Shown piece by piece: positions 41,566-50,009 of a stretch of 64,000 nt of DNA. How positions within the stretch are numbered: position 1 is the stretch's first letter; each line of letters starts with the position of its first letter. This DNA comes from Bacteroidota bacterium. GTDB lineage: Bacteria > Bacteroidota > Bacteroidia > J057 > JADKCL01. Made by a program: the position numbers and the translations under genes. Below the pieces are notes generated by a model. It saw only the letters and a program-made list of their open reading frames with translations. It was not told the origin of the DNA and did no database searches. The DNA is taken from assembly GCA_016718825.1 (NCBI GenBank), contig JADKCL010000065.1, positions 124,001 to 188,000 on the forward strand. The letters run 5' to 3'.

Positions 41566-43122
41566 ATGCTGCGAAGGCTGGGGTTGACGGGAATGGTGAT
41601 GCTGATGGCAATCGGCAACATTTTTGGGCAATCCTGCCCGATCAATCCCGCAAAAAACCGCATCGAATTCGCCCACAACCTCATCGATGTCCATAGCAAG
41701 CTCTACCATCTGGAACATGGAACGGACTCGACCTTTGTGGTGGTGCATATCGGGGATTCGCACATCCAACTCGATCATTTTACCGGTGCGATTCGCGCTA
41801 ACATGCACAAGGTGTTTGGCGACTGCGGCGAAGGGGTTTTGTTTCCCTATTCGGCATGCAAAAGCTTTGGACCCCGCAATTTGGAATCCAAGGCAATTGG
41901 CAAATGGATTTGCAATACGGTCTGCAACAATACCTTGTGTGACGAACTCGGCGTAACAGGCTATACTTTGCGTACGACCGACCCCTCGGCGACCTTGAGC
42001 TTCAAATACCTCACGCCGGGCATGATGCTCGATACACCGATCGTCGAACCCAAAAGCATTCGCACGGTGACCGTTTGGCATGGAAACGGCGATTTTCCTT
42101 TGGCATTGGACTGCAAGGATTGTGGCGGAATGAAGTTGATCACCGATCCCAAGCCCGCTGCGAATGGCCTGCGCACCACCAAAATCACCAATTACATTGC
42201 CGGTGAAGAACTCAAATTGAAGCTGAAACCCGGCGCCGACAGCACAGGCCAATTCCGGTTTCATGGGATCAGCTTTGACGTTCCGCAATCGCCTGGTATT
42301 CAGTACCATCATTGCGGTGTTGTGGGGGCGCAGTTCCCGTATTTTGTGAAAAATGCCAAGCTCGCCATCGCCCAATTGGCTGCACTCAAGCCCGATTTGA
42401 TCGTTTTTTCCTACGGCTCGAATGAAAGTTACATGCCCAATTTTGACGCTGTTCAGTACGCTGCCGGCATTGAAACGGTCATGAAAACCCTTCGTAAGGA
42501 GATCAAGGGGTTGAATTTCGTTTTCACGACGACGCCCGACACGCGCGCAGGCAACAAAACGCCGCCGCATACCAAGGCGATCAATCAGAATCTCCGGAAG
42601 CTTGCCGAGCGCGCCGGCGCAGCCCTGTGGGACTTGAATGCCATCATGGGCGGAGACAACAGCGTGCGGTATTGGGTGGCGCATCAACTCGCCCGAACGG
42701 ACAAATTGCACTTCACGCGCGCCGGCTACAAATTGATGGGCGACTTGTTTGCCTTGGCATTCATGGAGAGCTACAACCGCCAATGGGATGAAAAAGACCT
42801 CCCGACGGATTCGATCATCAAGGAAATCGCGAATGTGGTGACCACGCACGGCCTGAACGCACCTTACGCAGCGGCAGCCGACCAATACTTGACTCCCGAA
42901 CAACAGCGCAAAATCAAAGGGATTCCCGATCCACCCGTCAAAAAGCCATTGGAGCCGTTCAAAACCAAAACCGTATTCCACGAAGTCGCAAAAGGCGAAA
43001 CCCTCTACAGCATCGCCAAAAAATATGGCGAAACCGTCGAACAGATCCGTGCCTTCAACGGCATGACCGAGGCAAGCGTGTTGAAGTCCGGGACCAGGAT
43101 TGTGGTGAAGCGGGTGGAGTAG
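41566..43122 (+). CDS. SGNH/GDSL acyltransferase-like protein with C-terminal LysM
   Basis: Exported protein of about 518 residues with a hydrophobic N-terminus (LGLTGMVMLMAIGNIFG). SGNH block I VVHIGDSHIQLDHF lies near residue 65, block III FSYGSNESYMPNF near 285, and the LHFTRAGYKLMGD segment holds the C-terminal His. A LysM domain fills the last 45 residues (FHEVAKGETLYSIAKKYGE), a glycan-binding module for peptidoglycan or chitin. This suggests acylation or deacylation of the cell wall. ATG at 41566 is preferred to the GTG one codon earlier. Confidence 0.85.
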   Translation: MLRRLGLTGMVMLMAIGNIFGQSCPINPAKNRIEFAHNLIDVHSKLYHLEHGTDSTFVVVHIGDSHIQLDHFTGAIRANMHKVFGDCGEGVLFPYSACKSFGPRNLESKAIGKWICNTVCNNTLCDELGVTGYTLRTTDPSATLSFKYLTPGMMLDTPIVEPKSIRTVTVWHGNGDFPLALDCKDCGGMKLITDPKPAANGLRTTKITNYIAGEELKLKLKPGADSTGQFRFHGISFDVPQSPGIQYHHCGVVGAQFPYFVKNAKLAIAQLAALKPDLIVFSYGSNESYMPNFDAVQYAAGIETVMKTLRKEIKGLNFVFTTTPDTRAGNKTPPHTKAINQNLRKLAERAGAALWDLNAIMGGDNSVRYWVAHQLARTDKLHFTRAGYKLMGDLFALAFMESYNRQWDEKDLPTDSIIKEIANVVTTHGLNAPYAAAADQYLTPEQQRKIKGIPDPPVKKPLEPFKTKTVFHEVAKGETLYSIAKKYGETVEQIRAFNGMTEASVLKSGTRIVVKRVE

Positions 43123-43218
43123 GGGCACTGTAGCTGAGGTCGTTCCGGAATTGCAATCGCTGTGGTTGTGCCTTAAAATAGACTGGCCAAATTCAGTATT
43201 CTCTACACGCCTTTTCCT

Positions 43219-43226
43219 TATATTTG
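43219..43226 (+). promoter_or_regulatory. -7 box four bases before the Rpn-like start codon
   Basis: TATATTTG ends at 43226, ATG at 43231. As for xseA, the transcript should start at the ATG or within a few bases. Confidence 0.5.
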
Positions 43227-43230
43227 TTCC

Positions 43231-44151
43231 ATGCAGCATTCACGCAAACTGGTCACCTTTGATTGGGCGATGAAGAAAATCCTTCGCCACAAGGCCAATT
43301 TTGGCATTTTGGAGGGCTTGCTCTTTGAATTGTTGCGGCGTGACGTCAAAATCAAAGAAATTCTGGAAGGCGAAAGCAACCAAGAAAAGGAAAGGGACAA
43401 ATTCAACCGCGTGGACATTCTGGCCAAGCTCGACGGTGAAGAATTGGTCATCATTGAGGTGCAGAACACTTGGGAAGGCGATTACTTTCAGCGTATGCTT
43501 TATGGTGTCTCCAAGTCCATCAGCGAGCATATCGCATTGGGAGTACCTTATCGCGAAGTCAAGAAAGTGATTTCTGTGAATATCGTTTATTTCGACCTTG
43601 GTCAAGGCGGTGACTATGTTTACCACGGCTCTACTGAATTTCGTGGGCTTCATCGCCCGAGTGATATTTTAGGACTTTCAGAAAGGCAGAAAATGAGTTT
43701 CGGGATGGATACGGTCTCGGAAATTTTCCCAGAATATTGGGTGATTCAAGTAGAAGAATTCAACGATGTCACAAAAGACGGCCTAGACGAATGGATTTAC
43801 TTTTTCAAGCACGCTGCAATTAAAAAGGGGTTCAAAGCCAAAGGTTTGGCTGAAGCAAGTGAGAAATTGGAAGTCATGCGGTTGCCAGAAAAGGACCAAA
43901 AAGCCTACAAATGGTATCTGGAATCACTGATGGACGATGCAAGCTTCGCCTTAACTGTGAAAATGGAGATCGATGCTGGAATTGCAGCAACCCTTGAACC
44001 TGCAATTGAGGCAGCTGTAGAGGTAGCCGTTGAAGCAGTAAATGGAAAAAACGTTGCCCGACTAGCTTCCAAGGGCAATTCGGCGGCTGAAATCGCCGAC
44101 ATGCTTGACCTAGACCTCCATACGGTTCAACGTTTACTCGGGCAACTTTAA
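43231..44151 (+). CDS. Rpn-family PD-(D/E)XK nuclease-like protein
   Basis: Protein of 306 residues of the Rpn/PDDEXK transposase-like family. The start TFDWAMKKILRHKANFGILE split from LEGLLFELLRRDV is typical; the nuclease core has RVDILAKLDGEELVIIEVQN (Asp then Glu-X-Gln). The C-terminus (about 275-306) looks like a small helix-turn-helix (AAEIADMLDLDLHTVQRLL). Family members cut DNA and promote recombination, or act in phage defence; which applies here is unknown. It stands alone with its own -7 box, without terminal repeats. Confidence 0.82.
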   Translation: MQHSRKLVTFDWAMKKILRHKANFGILEGLLFELLRRDVKIKEILEGESNQEKERDKFNRVDILAKLDGEELVIIEVQNTWEGDYFQRMLYGVSKSISEHIALGVPYREVKKVISVNIVYFDLGQGGDYVYHGSTEFRGLHRPSDILGLSERQKMSFGMDTVSEIFPEYWVIQVEEFNDVTKDGLDEWIYFFKHAAIKKGFKAKGLAEASEKLEVMRLPEKDQKAYKWYLESLMDDASFALTVKMEIDAGIAATLEPAIEAAVEVAVEAVNGKNVARLASKGNSAAEIADMLDLDLHTVQRLLGQL

Positions 44152-44263
44152 TCGAGTGAGTTTGTCCTCGACAATCCCTCCCCATCCCCCAAAATTTCCC
44201 TAAATTCGCAGCCGTCTTGGAAACTCCCGCTTTGGGAGACACAAGATTTGATCTTAGAATTGC

Positions 44264-46027
44264 ATGAATCTGCTCCACGAATCCATCAAAAAAGACGTTG
44301 CCGCCTTGCTGCAAGCCGGTCTGAAGTCCCTCGGCGTTGACGAATCCATCGACAACATTTATTACTTGTTGAGCCCGGCGCCCAGCATGGAAATGGGACA
44401 ATTGGCATTTCCACTGTTTACATTCGCCAAGGCTTTGCGCGCTGCGCCACAAAAGCTTGCCGCTGACCTTGCCGCCGCCTTGCCAGAAAACGATTTCATC
44501 GAGCACGTAACGCCGGCCGGACCCTACCTGAACCTCGTTTTGCAAACCCAAAAATGGGGCACGGCCGTGCTGATGCCGATTTTGTCGCATAGCTTTTTCC
44601 AGCGTTCGCTCACGCAGGCGACGCCAAAGACGATGATCGAGTATTCGCAGCCGAATACCCACAAGGAAATGCACGTCGGGCACATGCGCAACCTCGCGCT
44701 CGGGGACGCGCTCATCCGCATGCACCGGTACGCAGGCTACAACATCGTCGCCGCGACCTTCCCAGGAGACGTCGGGACCCATGTGGCCAAGTGCCTTTGG
44801 TACATGAAAAACGTGAATACCGAACCTGCTCCCGCCGAAAACAAGGGTGCTTGGCTGGGTTTGATGTACGTGAAGGCCAACAATCTGCTTGAAACCATCA
44901 AAGGCACGGACGAAGAAGCCCCTGCCAAGGCCAAAATGACTGAAATCCTGCATCAACTCGAGGCAGGCTCCGGCGAATACTTCGATCTCTGGAAGGAAAC
45001 ACGAGCTTGGAGCGTGGCGATGATGGAAAGCGCCTACGAATGGGCCAATGTCAAATTTGACGCTTGGTATTGGGAGTCTGACGTCGATGCGACTTCGATG
45101 GCCTACGCACGGGAAATGTTTGCCAAAGGTGTTTTGCAGGAAAGTAAGGGTGCAATCGGCCTGGACTTGACCGACAAGGATCCCAACCTCGGTTTTGCCA
45201 TGTTCATCAAAAGCGATGGCACAGGCCTTTACCTGACCAAGGACGTCGAATTGGCAAGGCGGAAATTCGAGGAGAATGGCGTCGAAAGCAGCATCTACAT
45301 CGTCGATCAGCGGCAGGCACATCACTTCCGTCAGGTTTTTGAAGTCCTGAAGCGCATGGGCTTTCCACAGGCCGATAATTGCTACCACCTTCATTATGAC
45401 TACGTTGAAGGCAAAGAGGGCATGTTTTCCAGCCGTTTGGGCAATGCCGTTCCTTTGTTTGACCTCATCGCGGAGATGGAGTCCGTGGTCTATACCAAAC
45501 ACCTCGCCGGAAATGTCAACAGCGGTGCGATGGAGGCTGAGGAAGGTCACAACATTTCAAAAATCGTGGCAAAGGGCGCGATCAAATACGGCATGTTGCG
45601 CATCGATCCCGCCAAAAAGATCACCTTTGACATGGACGAATGGACCGAATTGCATGGCGATAGCGGTCCTTATCAGCAGTACACCTACGCGAGAATTCAA
45701 AGCCTGCTCGCAAAGCAGGGTTATGATCCGCATGGCCCGTTTGATCCGGCAGCTTTGGACGATGCACGTGAAAAAGAGTTGTTGGTCAAGGCTTCGCAAT
45801 TTAACGATGTGGTGTTGATGGCGACCCAACAATACCGCCCCAATGTGCTCACGGCCTACTTGTATGACTTCGCGAAGGTGTACAACAATCTCAACAATTC
45901 CGTGATGATCAAGGATATCGCCGATCCAGTCATCCGAAATACCAAGATGCATCTCACCTGCATGGTCGCTGAGGTGATCAAAGCTGGGCTTGCTCTTCTG
46001 GGAATCGATGTTCCTAAGCGGATGTAA
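44264..46027 (+). CDS. argS: Arginyl-tRNA synthetase
   Basis: Cytoplasmic class I aminoacyl-tRNA synthetase of 587 residues. An N-terminal Add-1 domain recognises the D-loop (about 1-105). The HIGH motif appears as HVGH (138-141) in NTHKEMHVGHMRNL. The DALR anticodon domain occupies the C-terminal 130 residues (QQYRPNVLTAYLYDFAKVYNN, split). The canonical KMSKS is reduced to MFSSRLG, common in ArgRS. A small stem (CTCCC/GGGAG, about 44225-44239) lies in its leader. Confidence 0.95.
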   Translation: MNLLHESIKKDVAALLQAGLKSLGVDESIDNIYYLLSPAPSMEMGQLAFPLFTFAKALRAAPQKLAADLAAALPENDFIEHVTPAGPYLNLVLQTQKWGTAVLMPILSHSFFQRSLTQATPKTMIEYSQPNTHKEMHVGHMRNLALGDALIRMHRYAGYNIVAATFPGDVGTHVAKCLWYMKNVNTEPAPAENKGAWLGLMYVKANNLLETIKGTDEEAPAKAKMTEILHQLEAGSGEYFDLWKETRAWSVAMMESAYEWANVKFDAWYWESDVDATSMAYAREMFAKGVLQESKGAIGLDLTDKDPNLGFAMFIKSDGTGLYLTKDVELARRKFEENGVESSIYIVDQRQAHHFRQVFEVLKRMGFPQADNCYHLHYDYVEGKEGMFSSRLGNAVPLFDLIAEMESVVYTKHLAGNVNSGAMEAEEGHNISKIVAKGAIKYGMLRIDPAKKITFDMDEWTELHGDSGPYQQYTYARIQSLLAKQGYDPHGPFDPAALDDAREKELLVKASQFNDVVLMATQQYRPNVLTAYLYDFAKVYNNLNNSVMIKDIADPVIRNTKMHLTCMVAEVIKAGLALLGIDVPKRM

Positions 46028-46054
46028 GTTTTACCTCTCTGAAGGTTTGGCTTT

Positions 46055-46262
46055 GGGAGTGGAGAGTTAGAAGTTGAGAGTTGAGAGTTTGATTGCGATA
46101 TCGATCATCTTCACTCCACTCTCCACTCTCCACTCTCCTCCATCAGTTAAAGGCTTGTCAAAACGGATTAGCGATCGGCATTCTCCATTTTCCATTAGCT
46201 TCGCTGAACTTCGTTTACCTTCGGTGATTGCTTCGCAGTTCTCCATTTTCCATTCCCATTTC
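46055..46262. repeat. Composite dispersed repeat between argS and ctlX
   Basis: Left part (46055-46140): GAGAGTTGAGAG tracts facing CACTCTCCACTCTCC tracts, an imperfect inverted repeat. Right part (46168-46262): a REP-like copy in reverse orientation, with CATTCTCCATTTTCCATTAG, GCTTCGCTGAACTTCG and GATTGCTTCGCAGTTCTCC. The ctlX promoter follows directly. Confidence 0.7.
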
Positions 46263-46267
46263 CTCCT

Positions 46268-46275
46268 TATATTTG
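46268..46275 (+). promoter_or_regulatory. -7 box before ctlX
   Basis: TATATTTG, 21 bases before the ATG at 46297, directly after the dispersed repeat. Confidence 0.5.
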
Positions 46276-46296
46276 CTCCTTCGAAAATCAGCGAAA

Positions 46297-47211
46297 ATGC
46301 AGTCAACGAATTCCATCTTGATGGTGCGGCCTGCGGCCTTTGGGTTTGATCCTGAGACCGCTGCCAACAATGCTTTCCAAAACAAGCCGGGCGATGTCGC
46401 CGGAGAAGATCTCCAATCACGAGCCGTGTTGGAATTTGACAATGTGGCCGCAACCATGCGTGCTAACGGGGTGAATCTCTACGTGGTCAAGGACAAGCCC
46501 GAACCGATGCGTCCCGACGCCATTTTTCCCAATAACTGGATCTCCACCCACGAAGACGGGACTGTGATCCTTTACCCGATGATGGCGCCCAACCGTCGCC
46601 AAGAGCGCCGGCAGGATGTCCTCGACGACTTGGAGAAATATTTTGAAATCCGGCGTGTGGTGGACTTGAGCCGCCATGAAAATACCGGTCGGTACCTCGA
46701 AGGAACCGGTTCCATGATCATGGACCGCACCAACGGCGTGATCTATGCTTGCCGTTCGCCACGCACGCACGAGGCTGTGCTCAAAGAGGTTGCGAAAACG
46801 CTGGGTTACCGCACTGTGCTTTTTGATGCGGTTGATGGCAATGGCAAACCGATCTACCATACCAATGTGATGCTTTCGATTGGTACCAACTACGTAGTAT
46901 TGGCCGATTGTACAATTCCTGATGTTGCCGAACGCGAACGGGTCATGGCCTACCTTGGCGGTGGTGGTCACCGCATCGTCAAACTCCGCCCGGAGCAACT
47001 CAACGAATTTGCTGGCAATGTACTCGAAGTCCTTGGACGCGAACGTTTTGTCGCCATGAGTAGCCGCGCATTCAAGTCGTTGAGCGACAGTCAGCTGGAT
47101 TTGTTGGAAGTCTGGGCAAAGACCGTGCACTTCCCGATTCCGACCATCGAGAATATCGGTGGCGGCAGTATCCGCTGCATGTTGGCGGAGATTTTCCTGC
47201 CTCGCAAATAG
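46297..47211 (+). CDS. ctlX: CtlX-type citrulline/arginine hydrolase (amidinotransferase fold)
   Basis: Protein of 304 residues of the guanidino-group-modifying superfamily. Substrate loop PDAIFPNNWISTHEDG, catalytic His in LEGTGSMIMDRTNGVIYACRS region and HTNVMLSIG, and nucleophilic Cys294 in GGSIRCMLAEIF. The close Bacteroidota family CtlX is described as a citrulline utilisation hydrolase; arginine or dimethylarginine are alternatives. Start MQSTNSILMVRPAAF; the longer frame begins inside the repeat and is rejected. Confidence 0.85.
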   Translation: MQSTNSILMVRPAAFGFDPETAANNAFQNKPGDVAGEDLQSRAVLEFDNVAATMRANGVNLYVVKDKPEPMRPDAIFPNNWISTHEDGTVILYPMMAPNRRQERRQDVLDDLEKYFEIRRVVDLSRHENTGRYLEGTGSMIMDRTNGVIYACRSPRTHEAVLKEVAKTLGYRTVLFDAVDGNGKPIYHTNVMLSIGTNYVVLADCTIPDVAERERVMAYLGGGGHRIVKLRPEQLNEFAGNVLEVLGRERFVAMSSRAFKSLSDSQLDLLEVWAKTVHFPIPTIENIGGGSIRCMLAEIFLPRK

Positions 47212-47319
47212 GCGATCGTTTTTCCTTTTAGTTGCATTCAACTTCCATTCGAATTGACTGGTATGCCTACTTGCCAAAATTTGGTATTCCGATGCAACTT
47301 TCAATTCGTTGGTTTGTCA

Positions 47320-47350
47320 TTGAGAAGACGATGTAACTGACGTATCTTCG
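47320..47350 (+). promoter_or_regulatory. Promoter of the efflux operon
   Basis: TTG (47320-47322), 20-base spacer, TATCTTCG (47343-47350; seven of eight matches to TAnnTTTG). Confidence 0.5.
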
Positions 47351-47382
47351 TGGCGTTGCAATCATTTGACGTAGTCCCCCGC

Positions 47383-48636
47383 ATGGCGAAAGAGAATTGG
47401 CTTAGATTGAAAATGACCGCTTTGGCACTCGTTGCCGGGCTAATCCTGTTTTCCGGTTGTTCAAAAAAGGCTGCGGAAGATGTCTTGCAGAAGCCAACCG
47501 AAGGCGATTTTGAGGTGATCGTAACGACCACCGGCGAATTGCAGGCAAAAAATTCGGTGGATATTTCAGGGCCCACCGGCGCCCGAAAGGCAGGCATTTA
47601 TCAGCTGAAAATCACACAATTGGTTGCAGAAGGTACCGTGGTTGCCCCCGGAGATTTTGTTGCCGAACTGGACAAAAGCGAGATCGTTGGCAAGCTCAAA
47701 GAGGTTGAAATCAACCTTCAGAAATTCCAATCCGTTGTGACGCAGGCAAAACTGGATTGCACGCTCACTTTGGCACAGACGCGCGATGAATTGATCAACC
47801 TGCGTTATGCCAAAGAGCAGCGTAAATTGGAAAAGGACGAAAGTGCATACGAGTCGCCTTCGGCAAAGCGCCAAGCCGAAATCGAATTTGAAAAAGCCGT
47901 TCGCAGCTACGACCAAAGCCAAAACAACTACCAAACCAAAGTCAAACAAGCCGAAGCCAAAATGCGTGAGGCAGAGGCTGATCTAAACAAGGAGGCCCAG
48001 AAATTGACGGATTATCAGAGCATTTTGGGCGAATTCACCATCATGGCGCCAGAACAGGGAATGCTCATCTACGCCCGCGAATGGGACGGGAAAAAGCGTG
48101 TTGTCGGCTCTACCGTCAGCCCTTGGGACCCAACCGTGGCAACTTTGCCTGACCTGACAAGGATGGAATCGATTACCTACGTCAATGAGGTCGACATCCA
48201 AAAGATCAAAGTTGGTCAGGAAGTGCGCGTGAGTCTTGATGCCAGTCCGGATAAGAAGTTGACAGGCAAGGTGACGCAGGTCGCCAATGTCGGAGAGCAA
48301 CGTCCCAATTCGGATTCCAAGGTATTCGAAGTCAAGATTCAAATCAACGAAAGCGACAGTACGCTGCGCCCTGCCATGACGACGAGCAATGAGATCATCA
48401 TCAGCACCTTCCCCAAGGTGAGGTACATCCCCCTCGAATGCGTCCACGTTGCCCAAGACTCCATTCCGGTGGTTTTCAAACGCAGCAGCGGGAAAATTGT
48501 GCGTCAGGAAGTGAAACTCGGTGCTGAAAATGAAAATTCAGTGATCGTGGAAAAAGGTGTGGACGCCAACGAAGAATTGTACCTTTCCAAGCCTGAAGGA
48601 GGAGATGAATTGGAATTGATTCGCCTCGGAAAATAA
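47383..48636 (+). CDS. Periplasmic adaptor lipoprotein (MacA/HlyD-like)
   Basis: Adaptor of a tripartite efflux system, 417 residues. Lipobox LFSGC gives Cys26. A lipoyl/barrel half (about 40-100) leads into a long coiled hairpin (about 100-220, rich in KLKEVEINLQKFQ and AEAKMREAEADLNKEAQ), then the second lipoyl half and a beta-barrel (YVNEVDIQKIKVGQEVRVSL). It bridges an inner-membrane transporter and a TolC channel, encoded next. Confidence 0.88.
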   Translation: MAKENWLRLKMTALALVAGLILFSGCSKKAAEDVLQKPTEGDFEVIVTTTGELQAKNSVDISGPTGARKAGIYQLKITQLVAEGTVVAPGDFVAELDKSEIVGKLKEVEINLQKFQSVVTQAKLDCTLTLAQTRDELINLRYAKEQRKLEKDESAYESPSAKRQAEIEFEKAVRSYDQSQNNYQTKVKQAEAKMREAEADLNKEAQKLTDYQSILGEFTIMAPEQGMLIYAREWDGKKRVVGSTVSPWDPTVATLPDLTRMESITYVNEVDIQKIKVGQEVRVSLDASPDKKLTGKVTQVANVGEQRPNSDSKVFEVKIQINESDSTLRPAMTTSNEIIISTFPKVRYIPLECVHVAQDSIPVVFKRSSGKIVRQEVKLGAENENSVIVEKGVDANEELYLSKPEGGDELELIRLGK

Positions 48637-48642
48637 TCCAAG

Positions 48643-49998
48643 ATGCTGCAAAAGTTCACATACAATCTGCAGATGGCCTTGGATGCGCTTTTTCAGCGGC
48701 CTTTACGCAGTTTTTTGACCTCTCTCGGGATCATCTTCGGTGTCGGAGCAGTGATCGCGATGATGGCCATCGGCCAAGGGGCACAGGAAGAAATTCTGGA
48801 ACAAATGACCATCCTCGGGGCCAATAACCTCATCGTGGAGCCGATCATTCAGCAAAAGGATGAAGAAGTCACCGAAGAAACAGGGCAAGAAGCGACGAGC
48901 CAGAAATTTTCGCCCGGCTTGACCTTGGCCGATGCCGAAAGTTTCCAGACGATTATTCCGGCGGTGTCCAAAGTCAGCCCGGAAATTGTGATCGAAACGA
49001 CCTTCCTCCGCAACGGACGCAAGCGCAGTGGCAAATTGGTCGGCGTGACGAATGTGTTTTTTGAGCATTCTTCGTTCAAGATGGATGAAGGGCAACAACA
49101 GTTTTCGCCAGATCAGCTTGAACTTGCTTCCCAAGTTTGCGTGATCGGTGCCGGCGTGAAGTCCAAGTTTTTTTCGCAGGAAGATCCGATCGGTAAGCCG
49201 ATTAAGGTCGGCAAAAACTGGCTTAGGGTGGTTGGCGTGGCGAATGAACGTAAATTTTCGCAGTCGAGTTTGATGGATTTGGGCGTACGCGACTATGACA
49301 TGGACATCTACGCGCCCGTCGAAACGGTGCTGCTGCGCTACAAGAATCGCAACCGCATTTCGCCGAGCGACCTTCAGAAGGCCTCCATGATGCAAAACAT
49401 GTCGGGCGATGACGGCGCAACCCAAGCGACGCCGGAGTCCAAAAATTACCACCAAATCGACCGTATGACCGTGCAAATCAAGGATGGTCAGGACATGGTC
49501 AAGGTCGCAGACATCATTCGGAGGATGTTGGCGCGCCGTCACAATGGCGTGATCGACACCGAAGTCAAGATTCCCGAGGAATTGCTCGCCCAAAAGCAGC
49601 GCACCACCAACATGTTCAACCTGGTTTTGATTTCCATTGCGGCCATTTCATTGTTGATCGGGGGGATCGGGATCATGAACATCATGTTTGCATCGGTCAT
49701 GGAACGGATCAAGGAAATCGGTGTGCGCCTCGCTTTGGGAGCCACCAAACGCGATATCGTTTTTCAGTTTTTGAGCGAATCCGTGATCCTGAGCATCATC
49801 GGCGGTCTGGTTGGCGTCGGATTTGGGGTCGGATTGAGTCTGATCATCAAGAGTAAATTTGATGTGCCGGCGGTCTTGTCATGGCCGCCGATTGTGATCG
49901 CCTTTGCCGTGGCCTTTTCGGTCGGCGTATTTTTTGGATTTTTTCCTGCGCTCAAGGCCGCCAAGCAGGATCCTGTGGTTTCTCTTCGTCACGAATAA
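48643..49998 (+). CDS. MacB-like ABC permease (FtsX family), no ATPase gene adjacent
   Basis: Membrane protein of 451 residues with the MacB/FtsX plan: one N-terminal segment (LTSLGIIFGVGAVIAMMAIG), a large periplasmic domain (about 50-325), and three C-terminal segments starting FNLVLISIAAISLLIGGIG with the SVMERIKEIGVRLALGA coupling helix. It lacks the ATPase domain that full-length MacB carries at its N-terminus. The operon has adaptor and TolC genes but no ATPase, so the energy source must come from elsewhere. Confidence 0.88.
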   Translation: MLQKFTYNLQMALDALFQRPLRSFLTSLGIIFGVGAVIAMMAIGQGAQEEILEQMTILGANNLIVEPIIQQKDEEVTEETGQEATSQKFSPGLTLADAESFQTIIPAVSKVSPEIVIETTFLRNGRKRSGKLVGVTNVFFEHSSFKMDEGQQQFSPDQLELASQVCVIGAGVKSKFFSQEDPIGKPIKVGKNWLRVVGVANERKFSQSSLMDLGVRDYDMDIYAPVETVLLRYKNRNRISPSDLQKASMMQNMSGDDGATQATPESKNYHQIDRMTVQIKDGQDMVKVADIIRRMLARRHNGVIDTEVKIPEELLAQKQRTTNMFNLVLISIAAISLLIGGIGIMNIMFASVMERIKEIGVRLALGATKRDIVFQFLSESVILSIIGGLVGVGFGVGLSLIIKSKFDVPAVLSWPPIVIAFAVAFSVGVFFGFFPALKAAKQDPVVSLRHE

Positions 49999-50009
49999 AA
50001 CACACAACC

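Noticed and set aside
41542..43239. Minus-strand frame of 565 codons
   Set aside because: Antisense to the SGNH-LysM gene, which has clear motifs; no recognisable features of its own.
43874..45550. Minus-strand frame of 558 codons
   Set aside because: Antisense to argS and the end of the Rpn-like gene; shadow.
46055..46140. CRISPR array suspected from short GAGAGTT/ACTCTCC repeats
   Set aside because: The units are simple purine/pyrimidine tracts without unique spacers of regular length, and no cas genes are nearby.
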